Shown: in pieces, positions 1 to 13,000 of the stretch | Position numbering within the stretch: position 1 is the stretch's first letter | How the letters are laid out: each line of letters begins with the position of its first letter | Origin: Dama dama | Taxonomy: Eukaryota > Chordata > Mammalia > Artiodactyla > Cervidae | NCBI RefSeq assembly: GCF_033118175.1 | Contig: NC_083698.1 | Location: 67,487,001 to 67,551,000 of the forward strand | Direction of reading: 5' to 3' | DNA length: 64,000 nucleotides | Position numbers and translations under genes: made by a program | Notes under the pieces: model-generated | Told to the model about the DNA's origin: nothing | Databases searched by the model: none | Seen by the model: the letters and a program-made list of their open reading frames with translations, nothing else

Positions 1-15
1 TCTCTTTTTATGCAG

Positions 16-192
16 GTATCAGAAATTAAGACAGTCACTCCAACGATGTAGGCTTCCATGGGGCGCTGAAAGGGAATATGGAGGGATAATGCCCATTTCG
101 CTCCCTGAGGAACACAGGCCGAAATGTGAACCTCCTAGAGTCATGGGCAAAGGACATCAGCATTATGGATTTGGTGGAGAAATCTGGCCAAG
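16..192 (+). CDS. SPMIP4: SPMIP4 exon A (first in window)
   Basis: The acceptor is tttttatgcag ending at 15 and the donor is gtaaat from 193. Two bases of the first codon are in an exon outside the window. It encodes residues 1-59 of the visible protein (YQKLRQSLQRCRLPWG at the start, HYGFGGEIWP at the end), and the last Arg codon is split. Confidence 0.9.
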
Positions 193-1704
193 GTAAATAA
201 ACTTTCAGTCCCTCACATAGAGGTCATTATTATTCAATTTCTGTATTTCTATTGTGAGTCCTTTGTTAACTTACATCTACTTCTAAACTTTTATTATTTA
301 TAAAAAGATACAGATGGGAACACTAATTATATAATTTCTAATTGTGAAGTCAGTAAAAATATGTTATAAATATCTTTGTTCTCCTTAGAGATGTTTAAGT
401 ATGTGATCAGAAATTTTGATTAATCTAATTCCCTTGCTAATCATATTTTATCTGAAATGAAGTAACATTCCTGAGAGAGATTAATTTTTTTGGCTTGAGC
501 AAATAGATGGCCTAATTTCTACAAATGTTGTTGACTTGAATTTTTTTTTTAACAATCTATAGTCATTAGAATCTAATGGACATTGTTTTCAAGTATTAAA
601 ATATTTCAATCATCATTTATGTCTTAAAGTTACCCTTTCAGCAAATTTATTCAAAGGCCAGTTAAAAATGAAGATAAAACACACACACACACACACAAAA
701 TCTGAGCAGTAAATTAAATGTCACATTAACTACTAAGCATGAAATTTACTCCAAACAAAATCTATTGAAGCTTCTCCACGCAGAGCCTGCTTACTCCTGC
801 TTTATCTAACAATCCTGGCTACCTAGTTTACTAACAATCTAGCTAAATAGTTTTTTGTTCTAAAGCAGTTAAAATAAATAAATAGGCCACAGCTAGAGAG
901 GAAAACAATACCAATAGGGACATGTGGTATCCTTATGAAAGCTTCAATAAAGTAATAAAAAGCAGACAAATGAAAAGTCCAATTGGAAAGATGCAAATAT
1001 TGACACATTGAAGATAGGACCTCAAGTTCATTAATTCATTCAACAGATTTGTTTAAGCCCCCACTCTCGTGGAACTTACTTTCTAATATAATATAGATTT
1101 TTAATATCTTTGTAAAGTGGAAATTGTTATCCTGGCTTTACAATAGAGACCCAAGAGGTTCAGTACCTTTCCTTGGGTCAGACAATATGAAGTTTCAGAA
1201 TGGGGATTTGAATCCAGGTTTATTTAACTCCATAGTCCACATTCTTTTCATCTGTTCATTCATTCACTCATTCCAGCTATTCATTTATTCAGTCATTTGA
1301 ATATAGCAAGCATTGTTGAGATTAAGCTATAGCTCCTCATGGAGTTTATAGTTCTGGTCCCCAGAATTTGTATGTTAAAAAAATGTACAATATTCTAAAA
1401 GACTTAGAAGTATATTCAGAATTATAGTGGGTAAAAAGAAAGCAAAAGACTAGCTTCTTATGAGAAAGAAGTCTTAGTGTCTTATGGAATGCAGCCCTAG
1501 GATACTTGGGAAATGAAATATTTGTTCCAATTAGACTGTCAATCACTCCTGACTCAGAAATGCAGGTTAATATATTTGGCTCTTGTCACACCCTTTTGTG
1601 TTAAATGTTATCATTTTTATCAATTAAATGTTATCATTATCATATTTATCTCTTAAAAATATTTCAAGTTCCCTTGCCCTCAGCCCGTAGGAATTTATTA
1701 CCTG

Positions 1705-1738
<34 letters not shown>

Positions 1739-4012
1739 GTTGCTCAACTGTGTCCGACTCTTTGTGATCCCGTGGACTGTAGCCCACCAGGCTCCTCTGT
1801 CATGGAATTCTCCAGGCCAGAATACCGAGTGGGTTGCCATTCCCTTTCCAGGGGCTCTTCCTGACCCAGGGATCAAACCCAGGTCTCCTGTATTCCAGAT
1901 TCTTTCACTGTCTGAGCCACGAGGGAAGCCTTCACCTGGTGGAACCCCAAGTTTTGTTCCTAAAAGATCTAAGCTTCCCTTGGGGCTTCCCTGGGGGCTC
2001 AGTGGTAACGAATCTGCCTGCCGGTGCAGGAGACACGGGTTTGATCCCTGATCAGGGAAGCTCTCATATGACAAGGAGAAACTAATAAGCCCATGGGCCA
2101 CAACAACTGAGCCTGTGCTCTAGAGCCTGGGAGCCCCAACTGCTGAAGCCCACGTGCCCGAGAGTCTGTGCCCTGAGACAAGCAGAGCCATGGCAATGAG
2201 CAGCCCGCACACCGCAACCAGAGAGTAGCCCCTCACAACAACAAAGACCCAACACAGTGAAATAAATACACTTAAATCTTAAAAAACAACAACAAAAAAA
2301 CTAAACTGTTAGCGGTTCTGCCTTGTGCAGCTACTACACTATTCTATGAATTTTATGCCACTGGGAGCAATGTTAGGAGGTGTCCAAAAGATACTCCCAG
2401 TTCTAGAAATGCTCCTTTTCCCCAGCTTGGTAGAGCGCCAATCCTCTTGCCCTTCACATTTAGGATCTATCATCCCAGCCTATTTGGAATAATTCTTTCT
2501 TGCCTTGTTTCTCCAGAGTCATAAGGAGCCCCAGATTACATCATCAGTTCAGCTTCCAGTTCAGTGGGACCATTGTTATGTCGTCTGGTGGCAGCATTTC
2601 TCCCTTAACCTCTAAATGAGCAAAGCTCAAGGTGGCTGGGGAGGAAGTAAAAATTTTCTCAAGTGTAACAAAAACAGTGAGGGGCCTCACTTCCACTTCC
2701 CCCCGTACTTTTTAGACCATGCATTCTGGCTACAGGGGAAAGTATTTATTGGTCACCAGTTCAGAGCATGTGCCACACTCTTTAGGACAACACTGAGCCA
2801 TAGCTGAATCATCAATAGGCCATTCTAGCATTCTGTAAATATGACAAGGCCAGTGAATCATTTAAATTCAACCAGTGCCTTATTTCTTTTTGTGATAAAT
2901 TGAGTTCCTTAGTCAAGAGTAATACTGTTTAAGATGTCATGCAGTGAATAAGGCATTCAGTTACATTCCACTGATGATGTAACTGGCAGCAATGTAGTGA
3001 GGAGGAAAGGGAAATCCTTAGTTAGAGGTTCCTGTGAGGATAAGTCATCTTTCATGATGCAGGGGTCTAATGTAGTCAACCACCCACCAGATGGGTGACT
3101 AGTACACCCAGGGAGATTTTTCTCTATGAATTACTTAGGATTATTGGTAACTTCTGCTGGTAAACTTAAATGTAGCCAGACCAGTTTTGATGAAGGGGAG
3201 TTTCGTGTTGCTGAGTTCATACAAGAGAACTTCTGTTCCTGCCTCTGTAATAATTTAGTTTATGAAGCCACCAAGAAAGCACTGGGTGACTGGAGAAAGC
3301 CTGATAGATGCCCACAGAGTATCTAGCTAATTGAGAACACCCTCAGTTGTGAGATTCTGTTGGTGAGCATTCTTGTGGGGAATGAATAACCCTCACACTC
3401 TAGGACCAATCTCAAAGACTGAGAAAGCGAGTATTTTGGAGTCTACGTTGGGTAGATGAGAGGTAGGATGGGTGTTCAAAAGATAGTGAGTTCAGCACTA
3501 CAGTGTGTATTAAAATATCACAAGCGCCAAGAATGAAGGCTGCGGTGACTATGGACTTCAGGTGATAATAATGTGTCAGTGGAAGTTCATCAATCCTAGC
3601 AAATGTACCACTCTTGTGAGAGATGTTGATAATGGGGGAGTGTCAGGGAATGTTTGACGGGAGGATCCTACATGCTGTCTCTCATGAGTCCTTTGTCCCT
3701 CTTCAAGCGGAACAGCACACTGCTCCCAGGGACTGAGGTCATTGTGTGAGGCAAGCATGAGTCTCCTTTAGTAAACATTCTCCTTAGGACAAAACAGCTT
3801 AATCTCCTTCCCCTTTCTTGAGATATGGATTGTCTCCTGACCTTGTGACTAACATTACCCCTTGTTCCCTTGGTAACGGTTGCTGTACATTTGGTTTTCT
3901 GATCTCTATCATTCCCAAAAGAAGTTTCTTATACTGCAGCCTATATATACTCATGGAAAAATCATTAAAGCACCTTTGCTCCATCAGAGCTTAGGTCCCC
4001 GGGTCTTTTTTG

Positions 4013-4049
<37 letters not shown>

Positions 4050-7000
4050 TTCTCTCTTTCACTTTCTTATCGTCGACTCCATACCACAAGGTTCCGGTCC
4101 ATTAAAGGACCCCAACAGGGGAGGCTAAGCATGTGTGAGTTAAAGGGTGTTTGATGATCTCTCTACCTTCAAATCTCTCAACCTTGCCATGAACCTAAAA
4201 CTGCAATCTAAAGATTATAAATATGGATATATCTGATTCTTTAAATTTCTCATAGTGTTTCACAGTATGGATGTATTAAATTATTTAGCCATTCTTGTAT
4301 TTTCTTTTTCTTCTCTTGTATTAACTAAATGTAGGAATATCTTTATACAGGCTTACTTGACCTCAATACACAAATGTTTCTCCAGGGAAAATTCTAAGTA
4401 GAAGTTATGGATCACAATATATGAATTATTTTTAATTTTAGCCCCCAAATGCTTTATATTCCCATAGTAGTATCTAAAAGTATCCATTTTGCCCTATTCT
4501 TAGCCAACTGTACTAACATTATCAAACTGTATAATTTTTGCCTATCTATAGAATAAAAAGCTTATCTTGATTTTCAGAATGCATTTCTCTGATTAGACTG
4601 AGTACTTTTTTCTTACATTTGTTTTCTTATTTTTGACCATTTATATTTCCTTTCTGTTCTTATTCTTTGCTCATTTTTATTGCTTGTTTTTAGCTATAGA
4701 TTCTTACTGGTTCTTTATGTTCTGGATATTAACCCTATATGTATTTATTATGAATAATTTTTCTAATCTTTGTTTTATTTGAGTTTTTTTATACTGTCTT
4801 GTCTTAAATTTTTATAAATTCTCCTTATCTTTTTTTTAAATTTTTTTCTATTTATTTATTTTTGGCTGTGCTGGCTGTGTTGCACAGGCTTTTTTTACTT
4901 TTGGCAAGTGGGAACTACTTTCTAGTTGTGGTACATGGGCTTCTCATTGCAGTGGCTTCTCTTGTTGCAAAGAATTCCATGGACAAAGGAGCCTGGTGTG
5001 CTACAGTCCATGGGATTGCAAAGAGTTGGACAACTGAGCAACTAACACACACACACTCTTGTTGTGGAACACAGGCTCTAGGGCACACGGGCTTCAGTAG
5101 TTACAGCATATGGGCTCAGTAGTTGTGACTCCTAGGCTCTAGATCACAGGCTCAGAAGTTGGGGTGCATGGCCTGAGTTGCTCCTCAGTATGTGGGATTT
5201 TCCCAGATCAGGACTCAAACCCATGTCACCTGCATTGACAAACAGATTCTTTACCACTGAGCCACCAGGGAAGTCCTTTTCAAAAATTTTTCATTTAATG
5301 TTATCAAATTTCCTTTTGATTGTTGAGTTTTTTAAAATCTTATTTAAAATGTTTTCCCTACCACCAAGAAAAAAAACATATTCCTATATTTATTTTAATA
5401 TTTGTATGCTTTTCACCAATTCCTTAGATTTTTAATCCATCTAAATTATCTCTGTGAATAGTATGAAGTTGAAATCCTTTTTTCCAAATGGCTGGTGAAT
5501 TTTTCCTACATTGTTTATTAAAAAATAAGCCTTTTCCCACTAATGTAAAATGCCATCTTTTCATGTACTGAATTACCATGTATATATGGTTGTATTCGTC
5601 TATTTATCTTTTACTATTTCACCATTACACTGCCATTAAAAAGATGTTCAACTTAATCTTTTCTTTCTTTTCAGAAAGCTTCCTATTGAACAATATTATT
5701 ATTTGTCACAGAACAAAAAAAGTGACATCTACGGAAATGATTCTTTGTAAGTTTGAGGTTTCTTTTCCTTATGTGAAATCAAATAACATTTTTAAGTGGA
5801 AATGAGTTATATGCAAGATTTTAAAAGTCCCCAAATTTTCCTCAAGTCTAGGGAACTTCTAGAAAAACAAAAGTCTTCCTTTTTTTAAATAGAGATCATT
5901 GATTATAGAAACCAAGACCAAAAGAACAAGAATAAAATAGACTAAAACCTACTAATAGTTGTTGCATTTAAACAAAGAAAAAAAATCGGAAAGATGGAAT
6001 AGTAATGTTCAAAAAGATTCATAGAGGTCCTCTTGACCCATTTCCCTGCCTTTGACTTTGTTATTGAATCTAATAAGAATCTGTTACGTTTCTTAAGAGG
6101 GTCGTAGAAAAAGCCCCAGTGCCTTCAATAAAAATTTTAATCAGAATTTTATGAAAGTGGTTTGTTATGACAATCTACAAATAACTCTTAATAAAATTAC
6201 TCTGTAAGTTTCTCTTTGGATAAAAAATACTTAATTACTCTTTGCTTAGAGGAATTATTTTCTAGTATATTCTTTTTTGCTCATTGAAATAGTTTGTTGT
6301 ATATATTACAAAGGCCTACTTTGTAACTTGCAGATAAAAATAAAACACTGACCTCACTGAAGTAAAAATGAAAATACTAACATTAGTTCTGTTTATAGAT
6401 AATAAATTAATATAGAGTTCAGCCACAAGAGGGAGCCAAAAAGTTATGAAATTTGTGGTTGCTAGGCCTTTTTCCCTTTGGGATTAATAAACTGAAAAGT
6501 AGAGAGTGGCAGTAAAATCATGGATAGGTTCAGGTCAAGGAATTCATGTCTCTGAGCATTTTTTATTTTCATTTTATCCTTTCAAACTTTGAATTTTTAA
6601 AAAAGCTTTTTCTTTTTTAATTTTTATTCTTATTTTTCCATTTTGTTTTTTTAATTGAAGTACAGTTCATTTACCATGTATTAGTTTCAAGTGTATAGCA
6701 AAGTGATTTCAGTTATATACATACACACACACACACAATTTTTTCCATATTGAATCAAATTAATTTTAGGTAAGTACTTGTCAAAATCAGCTAAATGAGA
6801 AAAATCTTAAATGCTGATATAATGTTTCATATATAATAGTCAATCTGATAGCTCTCAATCTCATAGATTCTTATATTCATTGCTTTCCATCCCCTACTCA
6901 ACCAGAAATTTAACTGGAAGGCGTGCCTTTTTTTTTTTAGTTCCAACAAAGTTAGAGTCCAAATAAAGATATAAACCTTTTACGGTGCATGTGGATTGTG

Positions 7001-10000
7001 TGTTTACAATACTTTATAGACTGATAAAATTATATGGCTTATGTACCACTTTCTAAATAGAGGAACATATAAAAAAGCAAACAGTATCTTCAATTTTACT
7101 GCCTTTACTGTTGACTGATAGCATTCTGTTCATTTTTCATAACTGAAATATTTCAGAAATATTTGTATAGGCTGAAACTAATTGCTGAAATCCAATGAAA
7201 GTTGATGACAGTCCTTCTCTAGTGTGGACTTTGTCCCTGGGCTGCAGTGTTATTTCTTGGCACGTAGAGCTCAGAGCAATGAGTAAATACACAACCTTCT
7301 AATAGTGAAGTGATTCAGAAAAGGTATGCCTCTGAGAACTTGTTCGGTTTTGTTCTAGCCTCTCTGCAACTGGGCAACATTTACTCTCATGAGAGGTGAG
7401 CAATTCTGGGCAAAGGGGCAAAGCACATACTGTACTTATATGTTTTCTCCAACCAGGCCACACTCAGGTCACTTTAGGTCATGGAATTGCACCACATGCA
7501 TGGTGTCAGGCTACCTCAGAGCACTTCGGTGCTTTGCCTATGAGCGTGAAGTCAGTAAGAACTAAAGCTCTATTATCACTAGAATAAGTTAGAAATGCAG
7601 AGTGGTGAGTGGGGCTGAAGTTAGAATAAGCTTAATGGAAAAAATTGACCAACAGACAACTGAGATATGATAATATCATATCTGTCTGGCTAATACAGAC
7701 AGTGTTCCAGAAAGTCAATCAGTATCATAAAGACTCTGTAGTTTGCAAATGGGATACTTCTTTATTGTTAAGCAAGTCACTAATAAAAATGTGAGCTTTT
7801 AAAAGTCCTTAATATAAATTAGGATTTGTTTCCTGTTTTTATTCTAGGCTGCCCAAACCACCTAATTCAACAGTAGGGTAAGTAGACAACTATATTTTCC
7901 TTCCCTGTTATAGTCAAGAAAAAAATATTGGCCATCTATATGTCTTAAGACAGTGTAAGGACAAGTTATACTTTTCGTAGTTCTTTTTTTCCTTAATCAG
8001 GCAAGAGAAGAGGCTGATACAAGTCCGAAATAACAGTATTACTGATTTCCCCCAATTATATTCCCGACTAATTTTTTAAAGTAAACTTTTAAATTTAGTC
8101 CTATTTTATATTTACAAAATTGTTGGGAAAACAGAACAAAGATTTCCTATTTACCTCATACTCAGTTTCCCCTATTATTACATCTTATATTAGTATGGTA
8201 CCTTTGTCCTATTAATGAGCCAATAGTGGTGCATTACTATTGTTTAGATTTCCTCAATTTTTCCCTAATGTCCTTTTGCTATTCCTGGATCCTATCCAGG
8301 ACACCACAGTACCTTTAGTAGTCATGTCTCCTTAGGCTCCTTTTGGCTCTGACAGTTCCTCAGACTTCCCTTCTTTCTTTTTCTTTAAATTACCTCAGGG
8401 GACTTTCATAGTGGTCCAGTGGCTAAGACTCGGTGCCCCCAATGCAAAGGGTTCAATCCCTGGTCAGGAGAACTAGATCCCATGTGCTGCAACTAAGACC
8501 TGGCACAGCCAAATAAGAAAAATAAATACTTTAAATGACCTCAATAGTTTTGATGATTATCCGTCAGGTATTTTGTAGAATGTCCCCCAATCAGGACTTG
8601 TCTGGTGTTTTCCTCATGATTAGATTGGAGTAGTATGTCTCAGGGAGGAGAACCACAGAGGTAAACTGCCATTTTCATCATTTCCTATCCAGTGCATAAC
8701 TTATCACTGTTGATGGTAACCTTGATTACCTAGCTGATGTAGTGTTTATGAGGTTCCCCCAGTGTGCAGTTAACCTTTTTTTCTCCATTTCCCATCCTAT
8801 ACTCTTTAGAAGAAAATCACTATGTGCAGCCCACACTTAATTATCTGGAATTATCTGAAGGCAGGGTATCTGCATAAATTATTTGGTATTGTTTTGTAAG
8901 GGAAATATGTCTGTTCCTCCTCATTTATTTAATCACTTATTTAACCAGTATAGACTCATGGATTCTATTTTGTACTGGATACTTTAGTAGCAATCCTGTA
9001 CTACTTTATTTTGTCATTCAAATTGGCCACGGGAGCTCTTTCAGTTGGCTTCTATGCCCATACCCCTATCATTGGGGGCATTTTGTATGAGGGTTTTTGG
9101 TTTATTTTTCTGTTTGTTTCTTTGTTTTTGAGTCGTTCATCACTTATCACTGTGGGGCTTTTTCTTTTAGCATTTCCTTACTTCCTGGCAGTACAAGATT
9201 CTTCTGTAGTACAAGATGCTCCAGGCTCATCCTGTTTACGTCCTGCCCCAGGTCTAGAACCAGCCATTTCTCCAAGGAGTCCAGCTCGTTCCACTGGAGA
9301 ATGGTATTAGAATCCACTATCTGAGTGCTCGGTGTCCCTGATGCTGTTGGAGTCCCTATCAATCTTAACTGGAAATACTAAGCTGGCATTTAAAAATTGC
9401 ATTCCAGTTAAAGCAAAGATCTGCTCAAAAGGCTATTAAAAGTAAAGTCTAGGTTCTTTGGGGTTTTCCTTTTCAAAAAACAACTATATGAAGACCTTTG
9501 TTTTGGACTTTTGAAATTCTCTTTGTGGCAACATGAAAAACAAAAAGTAAAGCCCTTTTTTGTTGGTTTTATTTTTTTCCTCAGATAACCTTATAGTCCG
9601 ATAAGTTCCAGAGTCTCTTCCTTTGACCTCGGCTCCTCAGACATCCCCTTGGGAGAGCTGTGTAGCGTTTTGATAAAAGTCTTGGTAGACCTGCTCCGCA
9701 GGGCAGACTGAGGCCAGAGACAAAGTGCCTCTGACTGAATTATTCAAAGAGAAACCGGATTCCTTGATTTAAATGTGTATGTAGTTACGCGAGTGTTTCA
9801 TATTCTGCCTTTTCCGTATGATTTCTTCTCTATTTATGGACACAAAATGAAGTAATATTTATAAATCATTTAATATAACAGGAACATAATTATTTTCTAC
9901 ATAGTTTAAAGGAATAAATATACATTCTGGTCATTGGTACTCAAAACTTGAATGGGTTACAACTTGAAAATTTAGTTGAGGGTATAATTTGCAATTTTTT

Positions 10001-13000
10001 AACTAACAAAAATAACATATATACCAGATATTAAATGAAATTCTGTAACATACCTCGACTCAAGAAATGCAGAGTCCACAGCTTTCAGGTCTTAAAAGTA
10101 AAAAACATTTTCCTAAATCATTACCGGATATAACTTAATACTGTTTGCTAGGAAATATATATTACTAGAATCTGAAGGGGAAAAAGTTTTGCCTTAATCC
10201 TAAGTGATGATAATTAATGGAGGCCCCTTGCTGCCTTCCTAGTCCCACTTTTACCCCTTCTACGCAAAGCCAGAATCCAGGCCACACCCAAACCCAGAAG
10301 ATCCTAAGAACTACAGATACACATTTTGCAATTTTACTTTCTATTAAGAGGACCAGTCTCAGAAAGAAAAAGCTTATCGAATTCTTGTGATTCTTTTTTG
10401 TGATTTACAGTCCATGGGGTTGCAAAGAATCGGACACAACTGAATACACACACACAGCACAACAAACTCTTGGCCTTTAGAATTTATTTTCTAAATTAAC
10501 AAGTTAATCTCTGCTTTCTGGTGTCTTTGTGACAAAAATAAGATATAATGAAAAGAAATGTAATGACTTTTGTTCAGGAAGTTCTTACCAATATCAAATT
10601 AGTAAAACATGGGGTCACCTTGCCCTGGCCTCTGACCTAGAGCTAAATACTTATCAGCAGATTATTCTCTCAGAAAGAATGTAGATAAAGCAGTTAGCAG
10701 AGGGCCTGGCATGTGTTTTATTATCATTGTAGTTAACATTTAAAGGCAAGTTCTCTGAGTGTAATTCCTACTCATGTAGCAGTTACAATGTCTGAGGACC
10801 TTCCAAGATTGCCTACTGGGATATTTTCTAGGAACAGGGAACAGATAGGACCATTTTTTGAAATATTCATAATCACATTTCCTTAAACCACATCAAGTCC
10901 ATGGGAAATGATAACAGAAGTTCCAAATTTAATCCCACTAATTCCACATTCCCACTGGTTCTTACCCCTCAGCTCAACCTGGCACATCCTGGGAAGAACC
11001 CAGGAGAATCAAAATGAATTTTCTACCCAGAAAAGTTGCATACATGAAAAGTTAATTAGCACTAAAACAATTACTGCATTCAATTTACTCCATTAACCAT
11101 TCTTCCCAGTATGTTTTATGACTCAGGTCTCCTGGCTATTGGACAATAATAGAAGCCCAGCCCTTCTCATTCATTCCTCACTGTCCCTAGGATCTCTTTG
11201 TTTTTCATCCAGGTCCCCTGCTTCCTGAGTGCTCTACCTGAAGGTGAATGAGCCAAGCCCTCAAGGCTTTGCATGTGCCTTGAACAAAACCCTCCCTCAG
11301 AACATAGGTTTTACTAGCCTTTCCTAGAGTCAGGAAACTCCAGCCTTTCCTGACTCAAGCAGACTGGACACTCTCCATGAGCATAAACATGTTTGTTGCT
11401 GCTTTATTTGCTCAGACTTTAAATGCTCACTTATTTTCAAGCAAAATGGTAAGAAATTAATTCCTCTTACAAAGAGGGCACAGTTCACTATAGAACCATT
11501 GAAGCAGACACTGGAAATATTTATGTAGAAGAAATGAAAATCATTGCATAGCATATAAAATGAAGTACAACCAGTATTGCTTCAGTGAAAGAGCAGTCAC
11601 TACTTCAGTGTCTTCATGATTCCCAGGGACATCAGTTAGCTGGAATCCAGGAATGTCCTGTTTCTCTGTTCTCATGTCATCATAGAGTTGATAATGTTAT
11701 ACCTTGTACCAAGCTCTCCGGGAGATGATGTGGCACTTATAAACTGGAAAAGTGTTTAGTGGCTAGCTATAAAATAATGCTATACCAAATTCAAAAGTGT
11801 GTTCAAGTGGGAGAGCCTGCGACAAGGGCAAGAAAACCACATCACTTTACACAAAAACAAAAATAGCTGACTGGCCTCAGAAATGACTTATGCCTGAAGT
11901 CCAGGCTTTTTCTCTTACAAATCAATCTTAACTTCTTGTGGTGTCCATAAGAGAACAGGAACTTGTTAAGAATCTTAAGCTATGAAGTATTTCAGAGAGC
12001 CCACCAAGATGCCAAGGCTGCTGAATTCAGTACAGGTTTGCATCAGGGTGACGAGAACAGATGGCCAAACTAACCAAAAATGACTGCTATTGAAAAATAT
12101 CCTATGATGCAAAAGCAATGAGACATTTTTAAATGTTTCTTATAGAAATCATTCTCATTCTTTCATAGTCACACCATCCATAGGAACTTGCAAAAGCTAT
12201 TCTATAAATCCTGCCAATACCTAGATGGAAAATAGTGAGAAAAATTTCAGTAGCAAGACTTTCACATAAACATTTGTGGCATAATTTATACATTTATTTC
12301 GGCCTGATAAATACAGACATCACACAGCTTTCCCGTCATTTCTGTGAGTTCTCACCGTGAGCACTAGAAATGCAGTTCAACTTTGACACCCTTTCCCCAG
12401 CTCTTCTCCCATCAAAGCCCAGAGCACGTGTACTGTGGCAGCATGTTTTCTATTCGGTTTACACACACTCTGTTGGAGGTCTGAATTATCCCTGGTTATA
12501 TTTTCTGGGGAAAACAGAAACAAACAAATTTACAGTCTCACAGTTCTGAAGACTAGAAATTTGAGATGAAGATTCCAGCCTTTTTTAAAACTGTATTTTC
12601 TACTTGTATATAACACTTCTCTATTCCTTGGACTTCCTAATTTTGATTCTCCTCTAATTTAGGTAACTCTCACACAGTTTTTTTTTAAACCTCTGCTAGT
12701 TCTTTTTAAGAACTCTGCTTGTTCTTCAAATGATAAGAAAATTGTATCCCTGTTGTCTCTTTAAATTGTTGGATTTTTTTTTCATTCAGTATACTAGCTA
12801 TTTTTGGCTTTTTGATTTCTAAACAGTACTGTGTACACTGTGTAAACAGGCAGTATATTTTGTGGATTGATTGCTTAAAGAAACAGATGGCCTAGTTGAG
12901 TCCAAGATGGTAAGGGATCATTTTGCCCGTTGAAACTGAATGCCTAAAAGGATCCATAAAATGAAGTACAGGGATTCTCTAAAAATAAGATGCAGGAATG

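Larger units (their letters stand above)
4215..5645 (-). mobile_element. Old L1 (L1M-like), antisense, interrupted by nested SINEs
   Basis: AT-rich sequence with antisense L1 wording such as gcatttctctgattag, ttctggatattaaccctat and tggctggtgaatttttcc. It is broken at ~4835-5277 by a CHR SINE. Subfamily and ends are uncertain. Confidence 0.45.

Noticed and set aside
3641..4117. Complete endogenous provirus
   Set aside because: Only one LTR with matching target duplications is present; no gag, pol or env sequence adjoins it.
8398..8529. tRNA gene, suggested by box B-like GGTTCAATCCC text here and in similar copies
   Set aside because: These are tRNA-derived SINE heads. No cloverleaf can be completed and SINE bodies and tails follow.
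9011..9310. 99-codon hydrophobic frame, possible membrane protein
   Set aside because: T-rich old LINE sequence gives Phe/Leu-rich frames by chance; no start context or conservation that I can see.
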